Assembly (NCBI GenBank): GCA_016192425.1
Contig: JACPUE010000034.1
Span: 1 to 59,153, forward strand
Direction of reading: 5' to 3'
Length of the DNA stretch: 59,153 nucleotides
Origin: Burkholderiales bacterium
GTDB taxonomy: Bacteria; Pseudomonadota; Gammaproteobacteria; Burkholderiales; Burkholderiaceae_C
Shown here: positions 1 through 8,966 of the stretch, in pieces
How positions within the stretch are numbered: the first letter of the stretch is position 1
Layout of the letters: the number at the start of each line of letters is the position of its first letter
Notes under the pieces: generated by a model
Seen by the model: the letters and a program-made list of their open reading frames with translations, nothing else
The model's database searches: none
What the model was told of the DNA's origin: nothing
Made by a program: the position numbers and the translations under genes

Positions 1-1
1 A

Positions 2-1705
2 GGCCTGAACGTGGCCTCCCTGTCCAAGGTTTTCCCCACCCGCTCGCACACCGTGGCCGCACAGGGCGGCGTGAGCGCCTCGCTGGGCAACATGTCCGAG
101 GACAACTGGCACTACCACTTCTACGACACCATCAAGGGCTCCGACTGGCTGGGCGACCAGGACGCCATCGAGTTCATGTGCCGCGAGGCACCCAATGTGG
201 TGTACGAACTGGAACACTTCGGCATGCCGTTCGACCGCAACCCCGACGGTACGATCTACCAGCGCCCCTTCGGCGGCCACACCGCCAACTATGGTGAAAA
301 GCCCGTGCAGCGTGCTTGCGCCGCAGCCGACCGCACCGGCCACGCCATGCTGCACACGCTGTACCAGCAGAACGTCAAGGCCCGCACCAACTTCTTCGTC
401 GAGTGGATGGCGCTGGACCTGATCCGCGATGCCGACGGCGACGTGGTCGGCGTCACGGCACTAGAAATGGAAACCGGCGACCTGTACATCCTGGAAGCCA
501 AGACCGTGCTGTTTGCCACGGGCGGCGCAGGCCGCATCTTCGCTGCCTCGACCAACGCCTTCATCAACACCGGTGACGGCCTGGGCATGGCCGCACGCGC
601 AGGCATCCCGCTGCAGGACATGGAGTTCTGGCAGTTCCACCCCACCGGCGTGGCCGGTGCCGGCGTGCTGCTGACCGAAGGCTGCCGTGGCGAAGGCGCC
701 ATCCTGCTCAACAGCAATGGCGAACGCTTCATGGAGCGCTACGCGCCCACGCTGAAGGATCTGGCCCCGCGCGACTTCGTGTCCCGCTCCATGGACCAGG
801 AAATCAAGGAAGGCCGTGGCTGCGGTCCCAACAAGGACTACGTGCTGCTCAAGCTCGACCACCTGGGCGCAGAGACCATCCACAAGCGCCTGCCCTCGGT
901 GTATGAGATCGGCGTTAACTTTGCCAACGTGGACATCACCAAGGAGCCGATCCCCGTGGTGCCCACCATCCACTACCAGATGGGCGGCATTCCCACCAAC
1001 GTCAACGGCCAGGTCGTCACGCACGACGGTACGGCCAACCGCATCGTCAATGGCCTGTACGCCGTGGGTGAATGCGCCTGCGTGAGCGTGCACGGCGCCA
1101 ACCGCCTGGGCACCAACTCGCTGCTGGACCTGCTGGTGTTCGGCAAGGCCGCTGGCCGCCACATCGTGGAGTTCAACAACAAGCAGAAGACCCACAAGCC
1201 GCTGCCCAAGGACGCTGCAGACCGCACGCTGGAGCGCCTGAACCAGCTCGAAAAGTCCACCAGCGGCATCTATGCCCAGACCCTGGCAGGCGACATCCGC
1301 GCCTCCATGCAGCAGCACGCTGGCGTGTTCCGCACCCAGGCCAGCATGGATGAAGGCGTGAAGAAGATCGCCGCCCTGCGCGAGCGCGTGTCCGAAATCA
1401 CCCTGCAGGACAAGTCCAAGGTGTTCAACACTGCGCGTATCGAGGCGCTGGAAGTGGATAACCTGATCGAGGCCGCACAGGCCACCATGGTGTCGGCAGC
1501 CGCCCGCAAGGAATGCCGCGGCGCCCACACCGTGTACGACTACGAGAAGCCCGCCGACGATGCCGAAGCGCCGCTGGGCCGCAACGACAAGGAATGGCTC
1601 AAGCACACCCTGTGGCACAAGGAAAGCAACAGCCTGACCTACAAGCCCGTCAACCTCAAGCCCCTGACGGTGGACAGCGTGCCCCCGAAGGTTCGGACGT
1701 TCTGA
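2..1705 (+). CDS. sdhA: succinate dehydrogenase flavoprotein subunit (5' end outside window)
   Basis: Flavoprotein of complex II, oxidising succinate to fumarate and passing electrons to ubiquinone through SdhB. The gene is cut by the left edge. The 567 visible residues start in Gly-Leu-Asn-Val, and roughly 30-40 N-terminal residues with the dinucleotide-binding glycine motif are missing. Seen: [11 protein letters not shown] near fragment residue 16, whose His is the covalent FAD site in the family; [24 protein letters not shown] and [12 protein letters not shown], which hold the His and Arg residues that bind the dicarboxylate; and the C-terminus PKVRTF. Sequence colinear with the E. coli protein to the end. 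sdhB begins 28 bp downstream, then sdhE and gltA, so this is the usual betaproteobacterial TCA operon; sdhC and sdhD are expected just upstream of the window. Confidence 0.98.
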   Translation, partial: GLNVASLSKVFPTRSHTVAAQGGVSASLGNMSEDNWHYHFYDTIKGSDWLGDQDAIEFMCREAPNVVYELEHFGMPFDRNPDGTIYQRPFGGHTANYGEKPVQRACAAADRTGHAMLHTLYQQNVKARTNFFVEWMALDLIRDADGDVVGVTALEMETGDLYILEAKTVLFATGGAGRIFAASTNAFINTGDGLGMAARAGIPLQDMEFWQFHPTGVAGAGVLLTEGCRGEGAILLNSNGERFMERYAPTLKDLAPRDFVSRSMDQEIKEGRGCGPNKDYVLLKLDHLGAETIHKRLPSVYEIGVNFANVDITKEPIPVVPTIHYQMGGIPTNVNGQVVTHDGTANRIVNGLYAVGECACVSVHGANRLGTNSLLDLLVFGKAAGRHIVEFNNKQKTHKPLPKDAADRTLERLNQLEKSTSGIYAQTLAGDIRASMQQHAGVFRTQASMDEGVKKIAALRERVSEITLQDKSKVFNTARIEALEVDNLIEAAQATMVSAAARKECRGAHTVYDYEKPADDAEAPLGRNDKEWLKHTLWHKESNSLTYKPVNLKPLTVDSVPPKVRTF

Positions 1706-1733
1706 TCAGGTCTTGCCCCACGAGAGAATCGCC

Positions 1734-2438
1734 ATGCAAAAACGCACATTCCAAATCTACCGCTACGACCCGGACAAGGACGCCAAGCCCTACATGCAGA
1801 CCGTCGAGATCGAACTCGACGGCCACGAGCGCATGTTGCTGGACGCGCTGCTCAAGCTCAAGGAAAAGGACCCCACGCTGTCGTTCCGCCGCTCCTGCCG
1901 CGAAGGCGTGTGCGGTTCCGACGCGATGAACATCAACGGCAAGAACGGTCTGGCCTGCCTGACCAACATGAACACCTTGCCGGGCACCATCGTGCTCAAG
2001 CCGCTGCCGGGCCTGCCCGTGATCCGCGACCTGATCGTGGACATGACGCTGTTCTTCAAGCAGTACCACTCGATCAAGCCCTACCTCATCAACGACAGCA
2101 TCCCTCCCGAGCGCGAGCGCCTGCAGTCGCCTGAGGAACGAGAGGAGCTCGACGGCCTGTACGAATGCATTCTGTGCGCCAGCTGCTCCACGAGCTGCCC
2201 CAGCTTCTGGTGGAACCCCGACAAGTTCGTCGGCCCCGCCGGCCTGCTGCAGGCCTACCGCTTCATCGCCGACAGCCGCGATGCAGCCACCGCCGAGCGC
2301 CTGGACAACCTGGAAGACCCGTACCGCCTGTTCCGCTGCCACACCATCATGAACTGCGTGGACGTGTGCCCCAAGGGCCTCAAGCCCGCGCTGGCCATCG
2401 GCAAGATCAAGGAATTGATGGTGCGCCGCGCCATCTGA
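1734..2438 (+). CDS. sdhB: succinate dehydrogenase iron-sulfur subunit
   Basis: Iron-sulfur subunit of complex II, carrying electrons from FAD to ubiquinone. 234 residues, the usual family length. The plant-type 2Fe-2S ligands are C55, C60, D63 and C75 ([13 protein letters not shown]...GLAC), including the Asp ligand also found in E. coli. The 4Fe-4S and 3Fe-4S ligands are in [14 protein letters not shown] and [17 protein letters not shown]. The start MQKRTFQ is chosen over an in-frame ATG 21 bp upstream because it fits family N-termini and follows a weak purine-rich stretch (cgagaga). It lies between sdhA and sdhE in the same operon. Confidence 0.98.
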   Translation: MQKRTFQIYRYDPDKDAKPYMQTVEIELDGHERMLLDALLKLKEKDPTLSFRRSCREGVCGSDAMNINGKNGLACLTNMNTLPGTIVLKPLPGLPVIRDLIVDMTLFFKQYHSIKPYLINDSIPPERERLQSPEEREELDGLYECILCASCSTSCPSFWWNPDKFVGPAGLLQAYRFIADSRDAATAERLDNLEDPYRLFRCHTIMNCVDVCPKGLKPALAIGKIKELMVRRAI

Positions 2439-2456
2439 AGCCAGCGACGACACACC

Positions 2457-2774
2457 ATGGGTGAAGCAAGCACCATGTCCGCAGATCCAGGAAGCGGCGC
2501 GCTCCTGGATGAGCGCGCACTGAGCAAGCTGCACTGGCGCTGCCGGCGCGGCCTGTTGGAGAACGACCTCTTCATCGAGCGTTTCTTCACCCGGTACGAA
2601 TCCATCCTCACGCAACGCCACGCCCAGGGGCTGGCAGCGCTGATGGATCTCTCGGACAACGACCTGCTGGATCTGCTGCTGCGGCGGCGTGAACCTGAAG
2701 GCGAACTCGACCATCCGACCGTGCACGAGGTTCTGGGCATGCTCAGAAACGGCCACGCCCCTGCGGCAGCCTGA
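2457..2774 (+). CDS. sdhE: FAD assembly factor SdhE
   Basis: Small helical protein that promotes covalent flavinylation of SdhA (formerly YgfY/CptB, Sdh5 family). 105 residues. The diagnostic RGxxE motif is R31-G-L-L-E35 in [11 protein letters not shown], followed by the family-like helical segment through [11 protein letters not shown] and [14 protein letters not shown]. It starts 18 bp after sdhB. A second in-frame ATG at 2475 (MSADPG) is an equally plausible start and would give 99 residues. Position between sdhB and gltA agrees with the role. Confidence 0.95.
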   Translation: MGEASTMSADPGSGALLDERALSKLHWRCRRGLLENDLFIERFFTRYESILTQRHAQGLAALMDLSDNDLLDLLLRRREPEGELDHPTVHEVLGMLRNGHAPAAA

Positions 2775-2838
2775 AAAGCCCCTTCCCTGCACGCTCTTAC
2801 CGATTCTCTCCCCGGCCCCCTCAATCAAGGACGCAACA

Positions 2839-4131
2839 ATGAAGCTAGCTGACAACAAAGCCACCCTGTCGTTCAGTAACGGCAGCCCCAGCGTGGATCT
2901 GCCGGTGTACCAGGGCAACATCGGCCCGGATGTGATCGACATCCGCAAGCTGTACGCCCAGACCGGCATGTTCACCTACGACCCTGGCTTCCTGTCCACG
3001 GCGTCGTGCCAGTCGGCCATCACCTATATCGATGGCGACAAGGGTGAACTGCTGTACCGCGGCTACCCCATCGAGCAACTGGCCACCAAGTGTGACTACC
3101 TGGACACCTGTTACCTGCTGCTCAATGGCGAACTGCCCAACGAAAAAGAGCGCGGTGACTTCCACAAGCTCGTGATCAGCCATACCATGGTCAACGAGCA
3201 GATGCAGTTCTTCCTGCGCGGCTTCCGCCGCGACGCCCACCCCATGGCCGTGCTGACCGGCCTGGTGGGTGCACTGTCGGCCTTCTACCATGACAGCACC
3301 GACATCAACAACCCCGAGCACCGCCACATCGCCGCAATCCGCCTGATTGCCAAGATGCCCACGCTCGTGGCCATGGCCTACAAGTACGGCATTGGCCAGC
3401 CCTACATGTACCCGCGCAACGACCTGTCCTACGCAGGCAATTTCCTGCGCATGATGTTCGGCACACCTTGCGAGGATTACAAGGTAAACCCGGTCATCGA
3501 AAAGGCGATGGATCGCATCTTCATCCTGCACGCAGACCACGAGCAGAACGCTTCCACTTCCACCGTGCGCCTGTGCGGCTCGTCCGGCACCAACCCGTTT
3601 GCGGCCATTGCCGCTGGCGTGGCCTGCCTGTGGGGCCCTGCCCACGGCGGCGCCAACGAAGCCTGCCTGAACATGCTGGAAGACATCCAGGCCATGGGCG
3701 GCGTGGCCAAGGTCGGCGAATTCATGGAAAAGGTCAAGGACAAGAACTCCGGCGTCAAGCTCATGGGCTTTGGCCACCGCGTGTACAAGAACTACGACCC
3801 GCGCGCCAAGCTCATGCAGGAAACCTGCAACGAAGTGCTGGCCGAGCTGGGCCTGGAAAAAGACCCCTTGTTCGCCCTGGCCAAGCAGCTCGAAAAGATC
3901 GCCCTGGAAGACGACTATTTCGTGCAGCGCAAGCTTTACCCGAACGTGGATTTCTACTCCGGCATCGTGCAGCGCGCCATCGGCATCCCGGTGAACCTGT
4001 TCACCGGCATCTTCACCCTGGCCCGCACGGTGGGCTGGATCGCCCAGCTCAACGAGATGATCAGCGACCCCGAGTACAAGATCGGCCGCCCACGCCAGCT
4101 GTTCACCGGCTCGCCCCGCCGCGACATCTGA
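2839..4131 (+). CDS. gltA: citrate synthase (type II, hexameric-type)
   Basis: Condenses oxaloacetate and acetyl-CoA to citrate, the entry step of the TCA cycle. 430 residues, close to E. coli GltA (427). Catalytic His/His/Asp lie in [27 protein letters not shown] and [25 protein letters not shown] is the conserved substrate loop. Start ATG chosen because AAGGA at 2827-2831 is well placed and [12 protein letters not shown] matches family N-termini; the frame stays open upstream but overlaps sdhE. Last gene of the sdh-gltA run, followed by a strong terminator. Confidence 0.98.
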   Translation: MKLADNKATLSFSNGSPSVDLPVYQGNIGPDVIDIRKLYAQTGMFTYDPGFLSTASCQSAITYIDGDKGELLYRGYPIEQLATKCDYLDTCYLLLNGELPNEKERGDFHKLVISHTMVNEQMQFFLRGFRRDAHPMAVLTGLVGALSAFYHDSTDINNPEHRHIAAIRLIAKMPTLVAMAYKYGIGQPYMYPRNDLSYAGNFLRMMFGTPCEDYKVNPVIEKAMDRIFILHADHEQNASTSTVRLCGSSGTNPFAAIAAGVACLWGPAHGGANEACLNMLEDIQAMGGVAKVGEFMEKVKDKNSGVKLMGFGHRVYKNYDPRAKLMQETCNEVLAELGLEKDPLFALAKQLEKIALEDDYFVQRKLYPNVDFYSGIVQRAIGIPVNLFTGIFTLARTVGWIAQLNEMISDPEYKIGRPRQLFTGSPRRDI

Positions 4132-4168
4132 GCGCCCTGGTCTGGCCTGCAAGCGCAGGCCTGTCGGC

Positions 4169-4194
4169 AACCCGCCTTGCAGGCGGGTTTTTTG
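4169..4194 (+). terminator. rho-independent terminator after gltA
   Basis: An 8-bp stem (aacccgcc / ggcgggtt) with loop ttgca runs directly into a T tract. It lies 37 bp past the gltA stop and should end the sdhAB-sdhE-gltA transcript. Confidence 0.9.
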
Positions 4195-4293
4195 TTGGCG
4201 CTGCCCTGGCGCATGGACACCAAGACGCCAGCGCGCCACACCTGTGACATTGTTCCTGTGCAAACTTCGCTGCTTGGAGCGACAATCTCAGCC

Positions 4294-4689
4294 ATGCCTG
4301 TCCCTTGCCCGCATGAGCCCCTGCAAGATCCGAGCTTCGACCCCAGCTCCACCAGCGCTTTCCAGCGCCGCATGGATCGGGCGCCGGAGTGGTTTTGCTC
4401 ATTTCTGGCTGGCAACCACCGTGAAAAGAACCGTTTACGCAACGAAATAGCGGTGATGCGCGGCTCAGTGGTTTGGCTGGTGCGCCAGCGCCGCCTGGGC
4501 CGCTGGAACCCAGAAGACCGTGCCCACTTGCGGCAGGTCATGCGATCAGCGTCGTCCGTAAGCCCCTACCTGATCATCTGGGTGGTGCCCGGCTCCATGC
4601 TGCTGCTGCCGTTTCTGGCCTGGTTCATCGACATGCGGCGCAAGGGCCGCCAGACACCGGTAGCGCTTGCCGACCACGACCCCCGCTGA
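4294..4689 (+). CDS. small membrane-anchored protein of unknown function, LETM1-like segment
   Basis: 131 residues if started at MPVPCPHEP; an upstream ATG at 4177 overlaps the terminator and is unlikely. The N-terminal two thirds are polar and Arg-rich (EKNRLRNEIAVMRGSVVWLVRQRR). Near residue 95 there is one hydrophobic segment, SPYLIIWVVPGSMLLLPFLAWF, then a basic tail IDMRRKGRQ. The pattern of aromatic residues followed by VPG and LLLP resembles the membrane segment of LETM1-like proteins, but that is only a resemblance and no function is assigned. Alone between the gltA terminator and a convergent acyltransferase gene. Confidence 0.65.
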   Translation: MPVPCPHEPLQDPSFDPSSTSAFQRRMDRAPEWFCSFLAGNHREKNRLRNEIAVMRGSVVWLVRQRRLGRWNPEDRAHLRQVMRSASSVSPYLIIWVVPGSMLLLPFLAWFIDMRRKGRQTPVALADHDPR

Positions 4690-4696
4690 TTTTGGT

Positions 4697-5821
4697 TTAC
4701 AGCACAGCTTGCTGCACCCGAAGCACCAGCAAGCCCAGGCCGACCATGCCCGCCTGCCAGCGCAGGGCCAGCAGTCCGGATGGCGTAGGCAGTTCCACCC
4801 AGCGGTACATCAGTCTGCCCACCTGCAAAGAAAGCAGGAAAGCCAGCACCATGCCCAGCGCATTGGGCATTGCTTCTGTCGGCCAACACTGTGCAAACAA
4901 GGCATTGACACTCAGACAGACGGGAAAGTGCACCAGAAAGACGGAGTAGGACATCCGCCCGATCTGCTGCAGGCCTGTGGCCCACCGCCCTGCAGGCCAC
5001 TGCGGCAACTGGCGCAGCAAAACACCCAGGGCAAGGGCTGTGGAAGCAGCCACTGCAATGCGTCCGCGAAAATCCCACGCCAGCGCCAACGCTGAGAGCA
5101 CAGCCACCAACCCCCACCAGAGCCAGGGACGGGGCGAGCGCACGGCCCAAAAGGACAACATGCCCAGGCCATAGGCGCCAAAGAAGTAGATGCCCCATGC
5201 ATCGAGCTCAGCCTGGCGGTTGGCCCACAGCAGCGATGCCGCCACGCCTGCGGCCACCAGCGCCTGCATGGCCTGCGCCTGCGCCGCCTGAGGCACCTTG
5301 GCCAAGGCCCAACGCCCGGCGGCCAACAAGATCACCGTGCCGGCAAATAACTGGAAATCAATGGCAACATACCAAACCCCTGCCGAAAGCGCCTCTTCGC
5401 CCACCACGTCCTGCAGCAGCAGGACATGGGCCAGCAATTGGGGCCATCGGGGCACGCCCGGTACGCTGGGATGGTCCAGCCACGGACGCACGAGCGCCGC
5501 CACCACGATGGCCAGCGCCAGCGCAGCGGCCAGCGGAATGATCAACCGGACAAACCGCCTGCCGATCTGGACCGATGCGCTGTCGAAACGGGCCACACCC
5601 TGAGGCGCCAGACTGCTGGCGGCAAGGTAGCCCCCCAGCACCAGGAAAACCTGCACCGCCATGCGCGCATGGTCATAAAGCCAGGCCATCAGTCCTGGAA
5701 ACAGGGGCTGGGCCACGTCCGACATGGGGCCATAAAAAGCCAGGTGGTGCCAAATGATGGCAATGCATGCGGCGCCCTTGAGGGTATCGATCAAGGGGGC
5801 GCGCGAAACCGGAGGAGACAT
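4697..5821 (-). CDS. acyltransferase 3 family integral membrane protein
   Basis: Predicted membrane O-acyltransferase of the acyltransferase-3 (OafA/NodX-like) family, which moves acetyl or other acyl groups onto sugars or other envelope acceptors. 374 residues with many hydrophobic helices. The N-terminal signature IDTLKGAACIAIIWHHLAFY has the conserved His pair at the end of the first helix, and FLVLGGYLAASSL follows as in the family. Start placed at MSPPVSRAPLIDTLKG; a TTG 45 bp upstream is possible. Convergent with the preceding gene by 7 bp. No glycan cluster nearby, so the acceptor cannot be inferred. Confidence 0.85.
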   Translation of the reverse strand: MSPPVSRAPLIDTLKGAACIAIIWHHLAFYGPMSDVAQPLFPGLMAWLYDHARMAVQVFLVLGGYLAASSLAPQGVARFDSASVQIGRRFVRLIIPLAAALALAIVVAALVRPWLDHPSVPGVPRWPQLLAHVLLLQDVVGEEALSAGVWYVAIDFQLFAGTVILLAAGRWALAKVPQAAQAQAMQALVAAGVAASLLWANRQAELDAWGIYFFGAYGLGMLSFWAVRSPRPWLWWGLVAVLSALALAWDFRGRIAVAASTALALGVLLRQLPQWPAGRWATGLQQIGRMSYSVFLVHFPVCLSVNALFAQCWPTEAMPNALGMVLAFLLSLQVGRLMYRWVELPTPSGLLALRWQAGMVGLGLLVLRVQQAVL

Positions 5822-5904
5822 AAAGGCAAGACAAAGCCACAGCACCCAACGGCACTGTGGCGTCAAACTTCGAGGAGGAAAAGCATTTTAGACCATATCT
5901 GCAT

Positions 5905-5932
5905 TGCGTGCAAAGCTATCAATTCAATAGCA
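5905..5932. repeat. degenerate copy of the dispersed agctat...atagc repeat
   Basis: Contains the palindromic core agctatcaattcaatagc (5914-5931) preceded by a gcgtgcaa stretch like the gcgcaag of the full copies at 22535, 39894 and 48881. Located upstream of the amtB NtrC site. Confidence 0.65.
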
Positions 5933-5942
5933 CCCATCGCCA

Positions 5943-5957
5943 GCACCAAGGCGGTGC
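5943..5957 (+). promoter_or_regulatory. NtrC binding site upstream of amtB
   Basis: Perfect dyad GCACC-N5-GGTGC, matching the half-sites of the NtrC consensus (TGCACC-N5-GGTGCA). Centred about 40 bp upstream of the sigma-54 promoter of amtB, a normal enhancer position. Confidence 0.8.
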
Positions 5958-5983
5958 CTTTGCCAGGACACCACTCCCCGCCT

Positions 5984-5999
5984 TGGCGCACATTTTGCT
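5984..5999 (+). promoter_or_regulatory. sigma-54 promoter of amtB
   Basis: TGGCGC-N5-TTGCT matches the -24/-12 consensus TGGCAC-N5-TTGCW with one mismatch and exact spacing, 73 bp upstream of the amtB ATG. With the NtrC site it predicts induction under nitrogen limitation. Confidence 0.8.
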
Positions 6000-6072
6000 T
6001 TATCTCGGTGCATGACGGCTTCGATCCTTATCGACGCACCAAAACAGTTCATTTTCAACACCCTTCACCACC

Positions 6073-7275
6073 ATGGATTCACTCAAACAGGGCACGGACA
6101 CCCTTTTCATCCTCTTAGGCGCCATCATGGTGCTTGCCATGCACGCCGGTTTTGCTTTTCTGGAACTGGGCACGGTACGTAAAAAGAACCAGGTCAACGC
6201 GCTGGTCAAGATTCTGGTGGACTTTTCCGTGTCCACCGTGGCGTACTTTGTGGTGGGCTACAGCGTGGCCTACGGCAGCCACTTTTTTGTGGGCGCCGAT
6301 AGCCTGGCCCAACTCAACGGCTACGCGCTGGTGAAGTTCTTCTTTCTGCTGACCTTTGCGGCGGCCATTCCGGCGATCATCTCCGGCGGCATTGCCGAGC
6401 GTGCCAAGTTCTGGCCGCAACTGATGGCCACGGCCGTCATCGTGGGCCTGGTGTACCCGTTCTTCGAGGGCATTGCCTGGAACCAGCATTTCGGCGTGCA
6501 GGCCTGGATCAAGGCGCTGACGGGCGAAGAGTTCCACGACTTTGCGGGTTCCGTGGTGGTGCATGCAGTGGGTGGCTGGATCGCCCTGCCCGCCGTGCTG
6601 CTGCTGGGCTCACGCGCCAACCGCTACCGCAAGGACGGTGCCATGTCGGCCCATCCGCCTTCGAGCATTCCCTTTCTGGCGCTGGGCGCCTGGGTGCTGG
6701 TGGTGGGCTGGTTCGGCTTCAACGTGATGAGCGCCCAGACACTGGACAAGATCTCGGGCCTGGTGGCCGTGAATTCGCTCATGGCCATGGTGGGCGGCAC
6801 GCTGACCGCCCTGCTGCTGGGCAAGAACGACCCGGGCTTTGTGCACAACGGGCCCTTGGCGGGCCTGGTGGCCGTATGCGCAGGCTCCGACCTGATGCAC
6901 CCCCTGGGCGCCCTGGTGGTGGGCGCCGTGGCCGGTGCCATTTTCGTGGTGATGTTCACCCTCACGCAGAACCGCTGGAAGATTGACGACGTGCTGGGCG
7001 TGTGGCCCCTGCATGGCCTGTGCGGCACCTGGGGAGGCCTGGCGGCCGGCATCTTTGGCAGCAAGGCGCTGGGAGGCCTGGGCGGCGTGGCCTTCTCCGG
7101 GCAGCTCATCGGCACGCTGATGGGCGTGGCCTGGGCGCTGCTGGGCGGCGCTGCGGTGTACGGCCTGCTCAAGGCCACGGTGGGCCTGCGCCTGTCGCAA
7201 GAAGAGGAATACGACGGCGCCGACCTGTCCATCCACAAGATCAGCGCCACGCCCGACCGCGAGGTGAGCTGGTAA
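6073..7275 (+). CDS. amtB: ammonium transporter, Amt family
   Basis: Membrane channel for ammonium/ammonia uptake. 400 residues with about eleven hydrophobic helices. The family signature DFAGSVVVHAVGGW carries the Asp and first pore His; the second pore His is in VWPLHGLCGTWGG. No separate long signal peptide: MDSLKQGTDTLFILLGAIM runs straight into helix 1, FAFLELGTVRKKN follows. It is moderately divergent from E. coli AmtB in the periplasmic loop (WNQHFGVQAWIKAL). The start has a poor ribosome site (cttcaccacc). The upstream NtrC site and sigma-54 promoter fit nitrogen control; no glnK is adjacent. Convergent with dusC, 9 bp apart. Confidence 0.95.
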   Translation: MDSLKQGTDTLFILLGAIMVLAMHAGFAFLELGTVRKKNQVNALVKILVDFSVSTVAYFVVGYSVAYGSHFFVGADSLAQLNGYALVKFFFLLTFAAAIPAIISGGIAERAKFWPQLMATAVIVGLVYPFFEGIAWNQHFGVQAWIKALTGEEFHDFAGSVVVHAVGGWIALPAVLLLGSRANRYRKDGAMSAHPPSSIPFLALGAWVLVVGWFGFNVMSAQTLDKISGLVAVNSLMAMVGGTLTALLLGKNDPGFVHNGPLAGLVAVCAGSDLMHPLGALVVGAVAGAIFVVMFTLTQNRWKIDDVLGVWPLHGLCGTWGGLAAGIFGSKALGGLGGVAFSGQLIGTLMGVAWALLGGAAVYGLLKATVGLRLSQEEEYDGADLSIHKISATPDREVSW

Positions 7276-7284
7276 GCCCCGCTG

Positions 7285-8250
7285 CTATGCGCTGCCTTGC
7301 CCCGGCAGCGCAGCCAGCCACAGGCTGATGGCGCGCTGGTCGGTCAGTGTGCGCACCTGCTGGTAGGCCTGCTCGGCCTCGGGGTAGCGGCGGCGCAGCA
7401 GGTTGAGCCACTGCTTGAGGCGGCCCGCGCGCTGGTTGGGCTCCAGGCGCTCGCAGACCTGGCGCCAGAAGTCCTGCAGGTGCGGCACCAGCATGGGCCA
7501 GTCCACCACATCCTGGCCCGGCAGGCCTGCATCCTGGGCGCGCAAGGCCCGCGCCAGCCCTGGGTCTGCCACGATGCCCCGGCCCAGCATCAGCGCCGAG
7601 CAGCCAGATACGGCACGGCAACGCAGGGCATCCTCCACGGTCCAGATCTCGCCATTGGCCACCACCGGCACGGCCACGGCTTCGCGGATGGCGGGGATAT
7701 GTTCCCAGTAGGCCGGGGGCCGGTAGCCGTCGAGCTTGGTGCGCGCGTGCACCACGATTTCACAGGCCCCGCTGCCTGCCATGGCCTGCGCACAAGCCAC
7801 GGCCAGGCTGGCATCGCGGTAGCCCAGGCGCATCTTGGCCGACACAGGCAGGTGCGCGGGCACGGCACGGCGCACTGCGGCCACCACGGCGGCGATGCGC
7901 TCGGGCTCCTGCAGCAGCGCAGCGCCGCCCCCGTGGCGGTTGACCGTCTTGGCCGGGCAGCCGAAGTTCAGGTCTATGCCCTCGGGCCCCAGCGAGGCCA
8001 GGTGGGCGGCGTTGTCGGCCATGCAGGCGGGGTCGGAACCCAGCAGTTGGGCCCGCACAGGCACGCCGCTAAGGGTACGGCCGCCGGTCTGCAGCTCGGG
8101 CACATGGCGCAGGAACACCCTGTCAGGCAGCAGCGAGCCGGTCACGCGGATGAACTCGGACACGCAACGGTCCACCCCGCCGATGCGGGTGAGCACATCG
8201 CGCAGCACAAAATCAAGCAAGCCCTCCATGGGGGCCAACAGCAGGCTCAT
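7285..8250 (-). CDS. dusC: tRNA-dihydrouridine(16) synthase
   Basis: Flavoenzyme reducing a uridine to dihydrouridine in the tRNA D-loop. 321 residues from MSLLLAPMEGLLDFVLRDVL, which matches the DusC N-terminus; the frame is open further upstream but that part (through the repeat at 8338) has no family similarity. Seen: LAPMEG FMN-binding strand, NFGCPAKTVNRHGGG with the catalytic Cys, HARTKLDGYRPPAYW and VVANGEIW, and the DusC-type tail KQWLNLLRRRYPEA. The RIGGVD...SEFIRV and HARTK stretches fit DusC rather than DusA or DusB. An 8-bp hairpin (7289-7311) overlaps the last codons. Confidence 0.93.
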   Translation of the reverse strand: MSLLLAPMEGLLDFVLRDVLTRIGGVDRCVSEFIRVTGSLLPDRVFLRHVPELQTGGRTLSGVPVRAQLLGSDPACMADNAAHLASLGPEGIDLNFGCPAKTVNRHGGGAALLQEPERIAAVVAAVRRAVPAHLPVSAKMRLGYRDASLAVACAQAMAGSGACEIVVHARTKLDGYRPPAYWEHIPAIREAVAVPVVANGEIWTVEDALRCRAVSGCSALMLGRGIVADPGLARALRAQDAGLPGQDVVDWPMLVPHLQDFWRQVCERLEPNQRAGRLKQWLNLLRRRYPEAEQAYQQVRTLTDQRAISLWLAALPGQGSA

Positions 8251-8337
8251 GGCAGCACGCATACGGCCGACAGGGACATGGGCCGCAGAAAGCTCAAGGT
8301 TGAAAAGGCCTCCACGGCAATGGATACGGGCTTCATA

Positions 8338-8356
8338 AGCTATATATTTTATAGCA
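8338..8356. repeat. palindromic core of the dispersed repeat
   Basis: Core agctatatattttatagca only, in the gap between the divergent dusC and the gene at 8449; the outer 30 bp of the family are not recognisable. Confidence 0.6.
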
Positions 8357-8448
8357 CACACAAAAACGGCCATGGCATGTGCCGGTGTTCATCAAGGCGT
8401 CATGCGCAGCGGTTCCAATGCTGGCTTGACCTCCATGCGCCCTACACC

Positions 8449-8964
8449 ATGTTGCTGCACAAGACCGACAAAGCCCGCCAAGAGCTCCAGCCCGGCGTAC
8501 GCACCCTGAGCCTGCGCGAGCGCTCACTGCTGCTGCTGGCCGATGCCAAGCCCTTGCAGGAACTGCAGGCCATGTACCACGGCGAGGGAAGCCGGATTGT
8601 GGACGAACTGATGCGCGCAGGCTACCTGCGCCACCCTAACCCAGCCGCTGCGCCCAGCGAAGACCTGCCTCCCAGCCAGACGCTGCCCCTGCCGCGGACG
8701 CGCATGCCGCTGCGCTCGTTGGCAGGTACGCGCATGTACTTGTTCGACATCTGCGAGCGCATGTTTGCCCGCCGCAACCCCGACCTGGCCCAACAGTTCC
8801 GCGCCGCCCTGCGCGACGCCAAGGACCGCTGGAGCATGCTGGACGTGGGCGAGGCCATGCTCGAAGAAGTGGGTTACCTGGCCGGTGCAGAGCGCGCCAC
8901 TGCCATCCGCGAGCACCTGAGCCAATTGCTGCCCCAGGCGCACGAAGAGGCGCTGGCGGCATAG
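8449..8964 (+). CDS. hypothetical protein
   Basis: 171 residues from MLLHKTDKARQELQ. No family recognised. It looks helical and soluble: an N-terminal block RTLSLRERSLLLLADAKPLQELQAMYHGEG, a Pro-rich linker (PNPAAAPSEDLPPSQTLPLPR) near residue 70, then a C-terminal helical domain MYLFDICERMFARRNPDLAQQF...AMLEEVGYLAGAERATAIREHLSQLL. The N-terminal block resembles short regulator-like proteins common in this family of bacteria, but this is an impression only. Codon use is like the neighbours. Convergent with the methyltransferase gene, 2 bp apart. Confidence 0.75.
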   Translation: MLLHKTDKARQELQPGVRTLSLRERSLLLLADAKPLQELQAMYHGEGSRIVDELMRAGYLRHPNPAAAPSEDLPPSQTLPLPRTRMPLRSLAGTRMYLFDICERMFARRNPDLAQQFRAALRDAKDRWSMLDVGEAMLEEVGYLAGAERATAIREHLSQLLPQAHEEALAA

Positions 8965-8966
8965 CC

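Noticed and set aside
7289-7311. 8-bp hairpin gcgctgcc/ggcagcgc between amtB and dusC as a terminator
   Set aside because: No T tract on either strand, and most of it is dusC coding sequence.
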